Shown: positions 11,257-22,059 of the stretch, piece after piece
Layout of the letters: every line of letters starts with the position of its first letter
How positions within the stretch are numbered: position 1 is the first letter of the stretch
Assembly (NCBI GenBank): GCA_037127315.1
Contig: JBBBDQ010001294.1
Location: forward strand, 2,019,001-2,083,000
DNA from: Ascarosepion bandense
Taxonomy: Eukaryota; Mollusca; Cephalopoda; Sepiida; Sepiidae
Reading direction: 5' to 3'
DNA: 64,000 bases
Notes under the pieces: generated by a model
What the model was told of the DNA's origin: nothing
What the model saw: only the letters and a program-made list of their open reading frames with translations
The model's database searches: none
Made by a program: the position numbers and the translations under genes

Positions 11257-11893
11257 CAGACCGTGCATTGAATACTGTTATCATATCTGGTCGGATGCCT
11301 CTGCCATTCATCCTAGGTTTCTCGACGGGTTCCAATGGAGAATCTGTAACGTAATCGGTCCAGCTCTGGCAGCTCGACTCTAGCCGCTTTCTCACCGGCA
11401 GGATGTGCCTTCCCTCTGTCTCCTACAAATATTTTCATGGTTTCTGCCACTCTACAACCAGACTGGCAACAAGGTCCCACTCTTTTACAGTTAAATCAAC
11501 CAAATACAGCCGACAATTCTACTCCATCAGCTTCCTTTCTCGCACTTCCTGCCTATGGAACTCTCTTCCGTATACTTGCTTCCCTGACAGTTACAATCTC
11601 TAAGAATTCAAATGCAATGTCAATTCTCATCTCTTGTCCACTTGACTCCTGTCCTTCTCTCGTTCTTTCCCCATCACTTTGTGTATCGTGTTCTTTTCCT
11701 TCCTCACCCTACCCTCGCAAATGTTTTCACACTGGTATTCCCATTCTTCTCTTGCCCTTTCTCCGACACCCTCTGTAACTGTTGATGTCTTTCTCTCCGC
11801 TCTCCTCCTACTTAAACTTTCACTCTTCTCTTATGTAGCTCCCTGCACACCAGTGGCGGTACCGCCTTGCTTTAGGGTGAAACGATTAAAAAA
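11257..11893 (+). pseudogene. LINE-B C-terminus and 3' end
   Basis: The copy begins in the 'tgcattgaatactgttatc' segment, continues through frameshifted CLPSVSYKYFHGF (an internal deletion removes the DELKSL part), SRTSCLWNSLPYTCFPDSYN, and a 3' untranslated region ending in the perfect stem-loop 'ggcggtaccgcc' and 'gggtgaaacgattaaaaaaa'. Frames are broken, so it is dead. The clear 3' stem-loop and A-rich tail define the family's 3' terminus. Confidence 0.85.
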
Positions 11894-11924
11894 ATAAAGA
11901 AGGAAAAAAGGGAACATAAAACAG

Positions 11925-12912
11925 AATGTATGTATATCATTAAAAGGATGAGCTCGAATGCAAATTACAGGGGATACTAAACTCAAACAAGTACAGAAAT
12001 CTAAATATCTAGTACGTATTTTAACAGAAGGTACAAAGTGCGATACTAACATCCGAAGACGCATTGGGATGACCAAATATCCATTCCCAAAGGTAAGTAT
12101 TAAGAAACAGAGGAAAACTTCGTAAGAAACAAAGTAAAGTCTATAAAATTGTTATATAATATCAAAATTAAAGGAGTAGAAAAAACTAAATATTTGGGAA
12201 GTGTTCTAAAATTGAACGGAAAATGCAACAATGAGATTCGATCGGAATGGCCAAAGATGCATTCCAAAAGCTAAGCAGAGTATTAGGCGGTTGAAAAATT
12301 TCGTTAGAAACACAGAAAAGACTATAAAATTGCTTTATAATATCAAAATTAAACAAGTTCGAAAATTTGAATATCAGGGAAGTGTTCTAAAAGTGGACGG
12401 AAAATGAAACACTGAGATCCGATTGGATTACAAAAGGTCAGCAGGGACAGAAAATTCTTTGGAAACAAAGAATATTGAACTGTTATGTGATATCTTTCCT
12501 CCTGTATAGCAGCGAATGCTGAACAATCTCATCAAAGATAAGGAAAAGACTAGACGTAATGGGTTTGTACAGAAAGATGCTGAGGATTCCATGGATCGAA
12601 CGTGTGAGCAATGACGAGGTTTTGGAAAGAATGGAAACGAAAAGGAAACTTATATTTAACATCAGGAAGAGGCAGTTAAGATTTCTAGGACACGTAATGA
12701 GAAAGGGGGGCTTGGAGAATATGATACCTACTAGACAGATTGAGGTAAAGAGAGACAGAGTAAAGCAGCGAGTAACATACTTGATGGGTTTGAGCAAATG
12801 AATGGAAGATCAGGTTCTTGAAGAAATAACAAAAAAGATAAAACATCTTAAGAGCTACAAGGAAAAGAAAGATGTGGAGAGTCATGATCATCTACGCTTT
12901 GAAGAAGATAAA
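11925..12912 (+). pseudogene. LINE-A copy with internal tandem duplications
   Basis: The first part (11925-12440) contains the segment coding for the region just after the RT fingers/palm, repeated roughly three times: 'aaatatttgggaagtgttct' or variants recur near 12005, 12188 and 12370. The frame 12559-12801 then reads GLYRKMLRIPWIERVSNDEV, KRKLIFNIRKRQLRFLGHVM, RKGGLENMIP and ends in a basic tail, matching LINE-A. The 3' unit near 12805-12900 is present, but no (GAA)n tail follows. The copy has stops and duplications and cannot be active. Confidence 0.8.
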
Positions 12913-13256
12913 CGAAGAGAATAATCTGTTAAACAAAATTCAGAGATCATTTTCAAATGCCGACACGAAAACAAAACCAAATTCCAACAACGCTATCAAC
13001 AACCACACTACAACTCTAAAGACTAAATAATAGCATTTAACTTAAATCTTTATTTCAAATGCTAACATTTTGATTGGAAGGATTTATGCACAAAAATTAA
13101 AATGAATTAGAATATTTATTAAATAAGTAATCTAAATAAATAAAAGGCAAATTAGACCAGTAAACAGTTGTATTAAAAGTGCTCAATTATAAAAAACTGA
13201 ATACATACAGCTTTTATATATTCTAATTAGAATATTCTAATTGATCTTCTTAATTA

Positions 13257-13297
<41 letters not shown>
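13257..13297. repeat. (TA)n microsatellite at the HHR-SINE end
   Basis: About 20 TA units directly abutting the 3' end (minus-strand sense) of the HHR-SINE copy. Confidence 0.95.
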
Positions 13298-13298
<1 letters not shown>

Positions 13299-13475
13299 TT
13301 TCGCAGACAGATCTGTTTCGCTGTATCACAGCTCATCAGTAGGATTAGACATCCGATTACTTTTAACCCAGAATTGAAACCCGACCGAATTGGCGCCCGT
13401 CGGCGATCCTGCCTCCGAGCTATGGGCGCTCAGTACAAATAGGGAGACTTTTTAGCGTGTATATTATCATTATAC
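13298..13475 (-). mobile_element. HHR-SINE copy A: tRNA-like head, hammerhead-like end, (TA)n
   Basis: Reading the minus strand, a tRNA-like segment shows 'catagctcggaggcagg' (A-box-like) and 'gggtttcaattctggg' (B-box-like), then 'aatcggatgtctaa', then a hammerhead-like core, then (TA)n. The same order is present at 63892-64000 and, with a changed core, at 36885-37075 and 60175-60350. It is a SINE by layout (polymerase III-type head, no protein, short). How it moves is inference. Confidence 0.6.
13302..13343 (-). ncRNA. Hammerhead-ribozyme-like motif (copy A)
   Basis: The minus strand reads CCTA, then CTGATGA, then the hairpin gctgtgatacagc (5 bp, GAT loop), then GAAA, then acagatctgt (short stem III), then C, and TGCG. 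This is the order of the hammerhead core: CUGAUGA, stem II, GAAA, stem III, cleavage after UC. The position beside stem I gives a type I topology. Stem I itself is weak in this copy (A-T, a wobble, a mismatch, C-G), so catalytic activity is uncertain. Confidence 0.55.
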
Positions 13476-13479
13476 AAGC

Positions 13480-13955
13480 CCAATAGCTGAGAGTGTTCTA
13501 ATTCATTGCTGAATGAACGATGCGTAGATACAAATATATGAATCCGCAGCGACAACTTAACAATGATTAATTTTAAAAAGGTTAAAACCTATATTGGTTC
13601 TTTTCTGAAGAATTTTAAGCTCGAAGAAGGTACAAGCAGATGGAATTATATTATCGATAATGAGTGAAATAATATGTTGATTAAATATATTAAACAAGAC
13701 CAAGGAGGTATTTCCTTATTTCTCATCTTTAACTACGAGAGAACATTTTTCCAAACCTAATATATTTTGCAGGAACACTTTTTACAACCCACTTATATAC
13801 TGATCAACTCTGGGATGATATGATGCAGACTCCAGTTTATTGTATTGACATTAAATGAATGAAGATAACTAGATGTTTGGGCTTCAAATGTTTGGTTCAT
13901 AACATTATCAGTTCTTTTGCTTTTATAAAGAATCTGCAATGGTAGTTGGTAGCAC
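13480..13955. other. Stretch without a recognisable gene
   Basis: AT-rich, with no supported frame or repeat that I recognise. Confidence 0.4.
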
Positions 13956-13959
13956 AATT

Positions 13960-14515
13960 TCGTCACAGACGAAGAAGAAACTTGAAGCAACAGAAACGTG
14001 GTTCTACAGAACTCTGCTGAGAATAACATAAACCGAACATGGGAGGAACCACGAAGTTTCAGAGGAAATGGAACTGAAAAGAGCACTTCTAATTTACAAC
14101 AGGAAGAGCTCTTTGAAATTCCTGGGGCACGTAATGTAGAAAGAGGGCTTAGAAAGTTTTATACTAACATGATAGATTGAAGGCAAGAACAGAGGAAAAC
14201 GAGGCATAACCTATCTAGTGAGCTTGAGTAAAAGAATGACGAAACAATGATTACGATAATAAAAAAGACAAAATTTATTAAGCGTAAATGTGGAGAGCCA
14301 TGATCGCCTACGTACTGAAAGGACAAAGCACATAGAAGAAGAAGAAGAAGAAGAAGAAGAAGAAGAAGAAGAAGAAGAAGAAGAAGAACTTGAATGAATG
14401 GGTAGCAGAACAAGGTTTAGGAGAGATAACAAAATGTCACTATTTAATCAGAACTACAAATATAGAAAATTGTGGAGAGTCTGATTGCTAACGTCCTAAA
14501 GGGACACGTAACATA
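13960..14515 (+). pseudogene. LINE-A 3' region with tandem 3' units around (GAA)n
   Basis: From 13960 the LINE-A post-RT sequence runs in broken frames ('agaagaaacttgaagcaaca', 'ggttctacag'). The 3' unit ('gcttgagtaaaagaatg' ... 'aaatgtggagagccatgatc' ... 'cacatagaa') enters a pure (GAA)n tract at 14334-14388, and directly after it a second 3' unit starts ('acttgaatgaatgggtagca'), ending near 14515 in another 'acatagaagaag'. The same tandem arrangement at 1020-1255 suggests the parent element had it. Confidence 0.75.
14334..14388. repeat. (GAA)n tract, LINE-A tail
   Basis: About 18 GAA units continuing 'cacata' of the LINE-A 3' end. The position shows it derives from the LINE tail rather than from an independent microsatellite. 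Confidence 0.9.
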
Positions 14516-14629
14516 GAAGAAGAAACACGAACAATGTTCTCTCTACGGTATACTTAGAATTCATCAGGAAAATCAATACTCGATTGGGAGTTTATACTAG
14601 TCCAAAAAACCAGCTGTATCAACTTGTTT

Positions 14630-14797
14630 TGCTTCCCAAAAGCTGAACAAAGTTTACGAGAGATAACAAAAGACAACATTTATTAAGCGTTACAAAGGAG
14701 AAGAAACTGTGAAGAGCCTTGATCGCTAACTTCCTGAAGGGACACAGAAGAAGAAGAAGAAGAAGAAGAAGAAGAAGAAGAAGAAGAAGAAGAAGAA
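14630..14797 (+). pseudogene. LINE-A 3' unit with (GAA)n tail
   Basis: A short 3' fragment ('aacattttattaagcg'-like word, 'gaaactgtgaagagccttg', 'gggacacag') ends in (GAA)n at 14746-14797. It is a 5'-truncated copy. Confidence 0.7.
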
Positions 14798-14989
14798 TCT
14801 ACTATAATTCCATTTGATTTGCAATAAAAATACCGAATATTTGGGAACGTAGATCTAAAACATGCCTGAATAAACATATAAATTCAACCTGTTACTGACG
14901 GGTATAATATTAAGAAGCGAAACAAGCTGATAAAAATGACTCTTTGGATTGCTATAAGTTTTCAATAGAGTGTTGATCCTCCTGGTGAA

Positions 14990-15235
14990 TTCTAAATCTA
15001 CTGTGGAGAGAACATGTGAAGAACGACATTCTTATGACGTCTTAATGAAAACAGGAACAACGGAACTTATACTTACATTCAGCAAGAGAGAGTTGTTATT
15101 TTTAAAGTACCTAATGAAGAAATAGTGACTGGTGCATTTAATGGTCACAATAGATATTGAAGGTAAGAGAGGTCAGGGAAAACAACGAGTAATTAAATAA
15201 ATTTGTGCAATGGAGGACACAACAGAGATAAAGAA
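14990..15235 (+). pseudogene. LINE-A fragment
   Basis: Segments matching the 'LxMETKxxLIxNIRKRQL' region (near 15055-15100) and the basic region after it (15165-15195) are present in broken frames. No tail is seen. Confidence 0.55.
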
Positions 15236-15239
15236 GAAT

Positions 15240-16600
15240 AATATGAAGAATAATACACTCATTTTCGATAACTAACTTTTAAATTAAATTTTTAAAAATA
15301 AAAAATAGTTTTCTTGAAACTTTTATTTTAGTTTTAATTGAAAGCTAAATGATTAAATTTACTATTTCCAGTAAGCTAAATACTCTGGTGTATTTAAAAA
15401 AAAAGTTATATTGATTTGAATCTAAAATTTTGGGATTTTAAATTTTTTTCAATTTTTCGGTCTTTTTTGAGCAATCGACACATTTGTAAACAAAACTTAA
15501 TTCTCGGTTTTAATATCTTGGAAAAATAAAATATACATCTCTGACACATTATTTTTGAAAAATTAACAAATTTAAAGTAAAATTAATTTGATTTACACAA
15601 ATGAATCTGATTTACTTATTTATAGCATGAAATTTAGAGTAAACCTATTTCTTAATCACGGAGCGTTGATCATTCTGATGTTTGTTCTAACCTATTATAA
15701 ATGTGTTACTTGGAAAGAGTGTAGATATATATTATGGGTTTTTCCACACTCCAAGACCCACATCAGGCATTATTATGTTCGTGACATACAAGGATTTCTA
15801 GCTTACTACGTGCACATTAAATGATACTCACTTATCGAAAACTCATTAATCGAATATAACAACTTATAAAATTTTTTATTTGTACCTTAAATTTTAGTTT
15901 CATTCATAATTCATTTCTAATTTGCGTACTTTTTAATTAAAATGAAGGTACATACAAGAAGCTACAATAAAATGCCATGAATTTTAATCTGATCTTTTTA
16001 TGGAAAAACTTATTTAGAGTGGTTTGCCGCATGGTATTCTTTTATTCTTCATATAATTTCCGGTACTAAAAAATTATCCCTTCAAATTTTCCAAACATCA
16101 TAATCACTACTATTTTAACCTAATAATTTTATTCATAATTTTTTTCAAAGTAAATGCATACATATTTTATATTTCGATATTTTTTATTAAAAGTAAATTT
16201 CTGTATTTTATTAAATCGTTCATTTTTTATTAACAAAAATCAGAAATTTTCTTTTAAGACCTTCAAAATAAACATGAGAAAATATCAAAATATTAAAAAA
16301 AATTTATTAGAAATAAATATTCAAATATGTATTTTTATTATCAGCTTATATAGTAAAATATATCTATAACCATCCATTTTTTAACACTACCGTAATTAAT
16401 TAGACAACGTAAAATAGTTACCCATTTTTAAATTTTAGTATATTTTTAATTAATCGGTAACTATAAAAAAATTCAAATTTTAGAATAACTACTGATTTAA
16501 TTACTTTTAAATTCGTAATAAATTTAATAGTAACAAAAAAGTTTGTGAATTTTAAAATATGTTTGCTTTAAATTCAGTATGTTCCAAAAACTTTGTGAAT
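15240..16600. other. AT-rich stretch without a recognisable gene
   Basis: Very AT-rich. The two frames of 70-80 residues here are low-complexity and match nothing I know. Confidence 0.5.
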
Positions 16601-16975
16601 TGAAGAAATATATTTTATTTTTCAAAATGCCAAGGAATGAAAGTTAAACTGAAAAGTTTTGTGCCGCGATGTTTTGAAGTTCCGCTGAGATTTGAAGAAT
16701 TCGACTCAACTGAAAGTTCAAGGAGTTTGTGACTTGAAAAACTCGATCTTCAGCCTAAATCGGAATTTTGGTGTAAATCGGACTTTCAGCCCAAATCGGA
16801 TTTTAAATCTAAATTGGGCTTTCTGGCGGAATTCGACTTATAGACCGAATCAGGGTTAAAATAGGATTTTCAAGTTCCATGGAGCGGATTGAGTAATTTA
16901 AATTTCTTTCTTCCAAATTATCATATCATTGCTATTTTCTAAGCTGGACCAGAAGTCCCTTTAGTTTTGTGTCGG
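16600..16975. repeat. Dispersed repeat R1, copy 1
   Basis: A ~350-bp segment with 'tttgtgaattga', repeated 'aaatcggaatttt'-type words and the end 'ttttagttttgtg' shares its whole order with 43500-43810. No coding capacity or termini were identified. Confidence 0.6.
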
Positions 16976-17399
16976 AGCCCCAATTAGCTCCTTCTAAGAT
17001 TAGGTTTTCTAGAGCTTTCTGGGATGAGGTATTATCATTATTTACACTATTCATATTTGGTCAATTGTCCTCTTCTTTGTTGTTATCAAAATGTTTCAGG
17101 CGTTGTTCTATCTGGCTATCATCTTTGGTGTTTTTATCAAATGTTAGACATCAGTTTGAATTGCTGGGATAAAGGCTTATCATTTATAATACCATTTATA
17201 ATCGGATGATTATCCTGATCCTTGTTGTTGCGATTACAATGTTTCGGCCGTTGAAAGGTTATTATTATTTAGATTTTTATATTCGAAAGTGTTGTGGATC
17301 TTCGTCGTCAATTTATTGTGGTGTATTTGTGGCGAAACTTCGCCTCAAAGTTGTAGTGACCGGTTTGTTTGGAAGTGAGACACGGAACACTGAAGGTAG

Positions 17400-17600
17400 G
17401 TTCAAAACAGTAGAGAGTCGAGTTCGAATTCGTTGCATTCACTTACGTGCAAATACCCTTGGAAAAATTATTAATCCATCGCTTCTTCCTCTAGCTATGG
17501 GTTAAATAGCAGAACAGACTGTGTTCTATAGTCCCAGTCATGTCTCTTTCGAGACATTATCGCCTAAGCATGTATCACGTATGACACTTAATTGACTGAT
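17400..17600 (+). mobile_element. SINE-1, partial
   Basis: Starts at a B-box-like 'gagtcgagttcgaattcg' and continues through 'acgtgcaaatacccttgg', 'ctagctatgggttaaatag', 'tgttctatag' and 'agcatgtatcacgtatgac'. The tRNA 5' half is missing and an internal segment ('ggcaaccagtctaccgc') has been lost. Confidence 0.7.
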
Positions 17601-18100
17601 ATTCAGACTATTGTCGCCATCATTGTTTTTGTTATCACAATGTTTCGGCGGTTGTTTTCTTCGGGCTTCATCTTTGGGTTCTTTAACACCTGTTAGAGAC
17701 CTGTCCGAATTTATCGGACGAGGACATATCATTACATACACTATTTGTTTTCGTATAATTGTTCTAATCTTTGTTGTCATGACAATGTTTCAGCTGTTGT
17801 CCCATCTGTCGTTAACTTATGGTGTATTTGTAACTTGCTAGACAGCTATCTGAATTTCTTAGATAAAAAATTATTAGTATTTACAGTATTCATATTCGGA
17901 CTACTGTTCTCATCTTTGATGTTGCTATAATGTGGTGGATAGAAACTTAAGAATTTAAAGCAACTTACTTCTTCACTTTTACAAAAATTAACAATGACGT
18001 GTGAAATCCTGGTTTTGCCAAACAGAAAAAGGATTGACCACGTACTTAAAGGAAAAGTGAAAACCGGAGTTCGCGAGTAGATGCTAAATTGGTTTTCTGA

Positions 18101-18177
18101 CCAATGGGAGCGATTTGCAAGACTGAAAAGAGTTGGTGCTCCAGTGCGGGAAAAAAAAACTTAATGGTTATAAAAGG
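18101..18177 (+). promoter_or_regulatory. Candidate polymerase II promoter (CCAAT and TATA boxes)
   Basis: 'gaccaatggg' at about 18099-18108 lies about 60 bp before a strong TATA box at 18169-18177 (tataaaagg). Sequence around it (17932-18400) interrupts the 145-bp repeat cluster and begins TGTGGTGG, so it could be a solo LTR or a host promoter. No frame downstream supports either. Confidence 0.35.
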
Positions 18178-19734
18178 CGAAAGGAAGGCCAGCTAGTCAG
18201 TTAGATGGGAGCAGCGAGACGACACACTTAAATGTAACGGGAGAAACTTCAAATCGACTCGGAGGTAAGGTCGCGTCGTACACTCATCCTCTTTCTCCTT
18301 CTTTCTCGTGTGCTGATTCCTTTTAATTCTTCTTTTCCATTCAAAGACATTTCTACAACTGTTGATACACTTAACTCATTACTTGTTTCTCGTATGTGTC
18401 TATATTTCTGAGATGAGGTGGTATTTACAGTATTTACATTATTCAGAGTATTGTCCTCATCTTTGTTGCCCTTTGTACGACGTTTTGGAATGAGGATGGT
18501 ATACCCTAGGGATATAGCAAAGGGTTCGGTTCGAAATTCCTAGCACCCAAAGAAGGCCGGACAAAGGGCAACAAAGATGTAGACAATAGTCCGAATAATG
18601 TAAATACTCTACTTGTTTCTCATTAAGCATTAATTTCTTCCAATTCTTGTTATTCTTTTCTTTTAATAAATTTCTATTTTTAACATACAAAATATATATT
18701 TTTTATTTATCCGCTATTCCACACAAATCCAACGCTCCAACCTGATGAAAACCTTCTGATGAAGATTACGAAAAAATCCTAAGCTGTAGGGTGTTCGGTT
18801 ATGCATGACACAAGGCCGAATAAAAAAAGACACTAACCATCTCCCTGTAGCTTTAATGACAATATTCCAGCCGCTCTCTTTGGTGATTTTATCACGTACT
18901 AGATTTTTGCCTGGATTTCTGTGATGAAGCCTTATTATTATTTATACTATTTATATTCAAACACTTGTCCTCATCTTTGTTGTTATTATCACAATATATC
19001 GGCCGTTATTATCTCCAGTCTTCATTTTTTGTGTGTTTATCAACTGCTAGATTTCTGGCTGAATTTCTGCGACGAAGGCTTGTCATTGTTTCCACCATTT
19101 GTATTTTAACTATTTTCCTGATCTTTGTTGTAGTTACCTCAATGTTTCGGCTGTTGTTCTCTCCGGCCTTCATTTTTAATTTTTTTCGACAGGGGATGAG
19201 AAAAGAAGATAAAGGCCTGTGTGAAAAACGTCGGAAACATTGTGACAACAACAACAACAACAATAATGAGTACAATAGTCCGAATGTGAATAGTATAAAT
19301 AATGATAACTCTTCATCCCCAAAATACAGACAGTAGTCTAGCTGGTGATAAAAAATCACCAAAGATTTTGCCCGGAGGTAATAACAGCAGATATATTGCG
19401 ATAAAAACATTGAGGGCAAACATCTGACTATAAATAGTATAAATAATAAAACTTCATCGCAGAAATTCACACAGATTTCATGCAGGTGTTAAAAACAGCA
19501 AAGATGAAGAATGGAGTGAGCCGAAGCTTTGAGGTAACTAAAACAAAGGTCAGAGAAATCGATCCAATATTAATGGTGTAAACAATGATTAGCCTAGTGA
19601 TAAAAAAACCAGAGATGAAGACCGGATCGTACTATGGTCGAAATGTTGTTATTATAACAACAATTAAGATGAGTATAATAGTCCGAATTTAAATAGTGAA
19701 AATAATATAGCAACCAGCATTTATAAAAACTTAT

Positions 19735-20470
19735 TTGACCATTGAAATTGAAATTAGGTCTATATAATTTCCACTTCAATGCTCTCTTCATGGGGATATT
19801 CTTCCAGAGTCTGCAGAGCCTCACCTTGCCAGCTTTAAAAGGTTGAATCACTGACCGAACGATTTCGAATTCCGTGTTTTTATGATCAACAGCGTCAATA
19901 AATTAATCCCGAAAATGAAATCTACATCTGAGTTTTCTGAACTCTCGCATTCAAAGTATTCCAATTCATTTTTTTCTTTCGTCGACGCAAGTATATATTC
20001 AATGAAAGAAAAATGAATCTAGAGACAAATAAATAAGTCGTATTTATCATCGTGAAGCAAGAATAAACCTCCGTGTGAAAAGGGGTCTCATAGTTCTTCG
20101 GAAAGCGAATCTTCATTCTTCGCCGTCCTAAATGCTCCTTCTATGTGCGGAAGACAGGGTCGTTTTTCACAAGTTGTATTTATATAGTTCAATTTATTAT
20201 TCGACCCGTAACTGTCACATCAATCATACTCAATACAGTGCCGAGGCACTTATATCGGAGAAAACAAAGGCACACTTCGGACAGTTCTTCTCGAGACAGG
20301 TTATTCTATTGAGAAAATTGACTCGGAAGACTCTTGAAACTTGAGCGCACATCCCAAGTGGTAGAGTAGAAAACTGCAAAATATGTGGTCAGGCGTTTGA
20401 AGGAAACAGTTAATATTTGGGTCCGTTTAGGTGAACCGCCGAAACACCTAACAAAATTCAGTAGAACATT
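19735..20470. other. Stretch without a recognisable gene
   Basis: Two short frames (19594-19851 minus, 20132-20344 plus) show no family resemblance. Nothing else is supported. Confidence 0.4.
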
Positions 20471-20615
20471 GTAAAAATTTCAAAATATATTAATATATAT
20501 ATAGTAGAGAATGACAAACCCGTAAAGACGGAGAGGATATATTTTATCTAATTAACATAAATTATTAATTAGATAAAAATAGAGAGTTCAATGGATATTA
20601 TCCAAATCAGTATAA

Positions 20616-20681
20616 AATATTGAGAGAAAAACTCAACACCTTATTAAACATAATTATGTGTTGAGTTTTGTTCTCAATATT
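20616..20681. repeat. Imperfect inverted repeat
   Basis: 'aatattgagagaaaaactca' continues to 20639 and is answered by 'gtgttgagttttgttctcaa' to 20681, about 22 of 24 positions pairing across a ~18-nt loop. It borders the (TA)(CA)(TA) tract. Confidence 0.75.
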
Positions 20682-20686
20682 TTTTT

Positions 20687-20788
<102 letters not shown>

Positions 20789-20924
20789 AATGTGAAAAAA
20801 GAACAATAAGAAATTCACTCTATTTACATTATTCGGACTATCCTCGTCATATTTGTTGCCATTTGTACGACGTTTCAGCGGTTGTACGCTCCGGCCTTGT
20901 TCAGGTTCTAACCGAACACTCTAT

Positions 20925-21118
20925 TACGATCACTGTGGTATATAATTCTCGATCCTTTATGCGAATCCTCTTCGTTAGTCATGAGTTATTTCCCTCAAAC
21001 CGGAATCTCTAAGTTACTTGTTAACCACTGCTGTAAGTTGGTATTGAACTCACAACTTTTTGGTTCAAGTCTCTGGAACTAACCAACGTCTATATCCACT
21101 GGGTCATGTCAAGTGATC
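20925..21118 (-). mobile_element. SINE-5, tRNA-derived
   Basis: The minus strand shows 'gacccagtggatatagacg' at the A-box position and 'gttgtgagttcaatacc' as B-box, about 50 bp apart, then a non-tRNA body ('ggttaacaagtaacttag'). I saw a single copy in this window, so the family is tentative. Confidence 0.5.
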
Positions 21119-21129
21119 ATTTTTAAGAT

Positions 21130-22045
21130 GATTAACAGATTTCTTTTTCAAAAGTGAGAGTTATTTTTTTTTTAACTTACAGTTTCTAGTTAGGTTCTCA
21201 AAGTACAGATTCATATTTATTCTTAACTTGTCCATGCTAAAATGTATCACATTTTGCGCTATTTCTTCTTTTTATACAACTACTATAATCATTTTATTTT
21301 TATTCGCACCAACCCTACCTTGTACGGTTTTATTTTGTTTTTTAATCTTTTAAAACCTATTTGTGTTTGGATGAAGCCATGCTTTTATTTATGTTTTGTG
21401 TGACGTTATTTTAGATTCGTTATTTTATCAATATTTGTCATGTATATTAATGTTCATATTTGTTTTTTTCAAAATTTTAATTATTATCTAGTGTGAAGAT
21501 TAAACAGTGTTAAAGAACACAACCATATCATTTCCAAAGTATAGTAAATCTTTATTTTTCATATTCCGTATAATATATAACATGAAGTCATATAGCATGA
21601 AATCATATATTATCAAATTATATATTATCAGAAGTATGAAAATCAGTTAAGCAGGCACCCATTCATTCGCGCAAAAAGAAAACACAATAAGAAGCAATAA
21701 AAAGAAAGAAACATCCTGCCCTGAGAAGTGCTCAACAAACATTTTACTCTTTATCATTCCCTTGTCAGTGTCCATATTGACTTTAAACCAACGACATCTC
21801 CTGATTTGCCGTTCCATAGGACGGTTTTTTGATATGAGAAAGCAAACTGAGACAGATTTCAGTTCTATATGATGGAAGCTCTTCTCCCAACCTTTGCTGC
21901 TCTCAAAATTGTTACCCTAATCCCCGAATGAATCCTTTATGGAATAGAGTGTTTCATACGCCACTACACCACAAGAAATTTAAACAAAAACCAAGCTGTC
22001 ATCCCACGTTCACACCTTAATGTGCTGCAGCCATAGAACCACTAT
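21130..22045. other. AT-rich stretch without a recognisable gene
   Basis: No supported coding frame or repeat family. Confidence 0.4.
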
Positions 22046-22059
22046 TTCAAAATCTTTCG

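Larger units (their letters stand above)
16985..19730. repeat. ~145-bp repeat cluster in both orientations
   Basis: Units carry, in order, 'gatgaggt' or similar, 'tttacactattcatattcgg', 'tgtcctcatctttgttgtta', 'caatgtttcgg' and 'cttcatctttggtg'. Plus-strand units lie near 17024-17110, 17180-17250, 17600-17690, 17740-17820, 17865-17930, 18410-18480, 18910-19050 and 19060-19180. Minus-strand units lie near 18550-18615, 19190-19320, 19330-19475, 19500-19580 and 19600-19720. Neighbouring units are about 140-150 bp apart. A further + copy is at 20815-20915. Confidence 0.7.
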
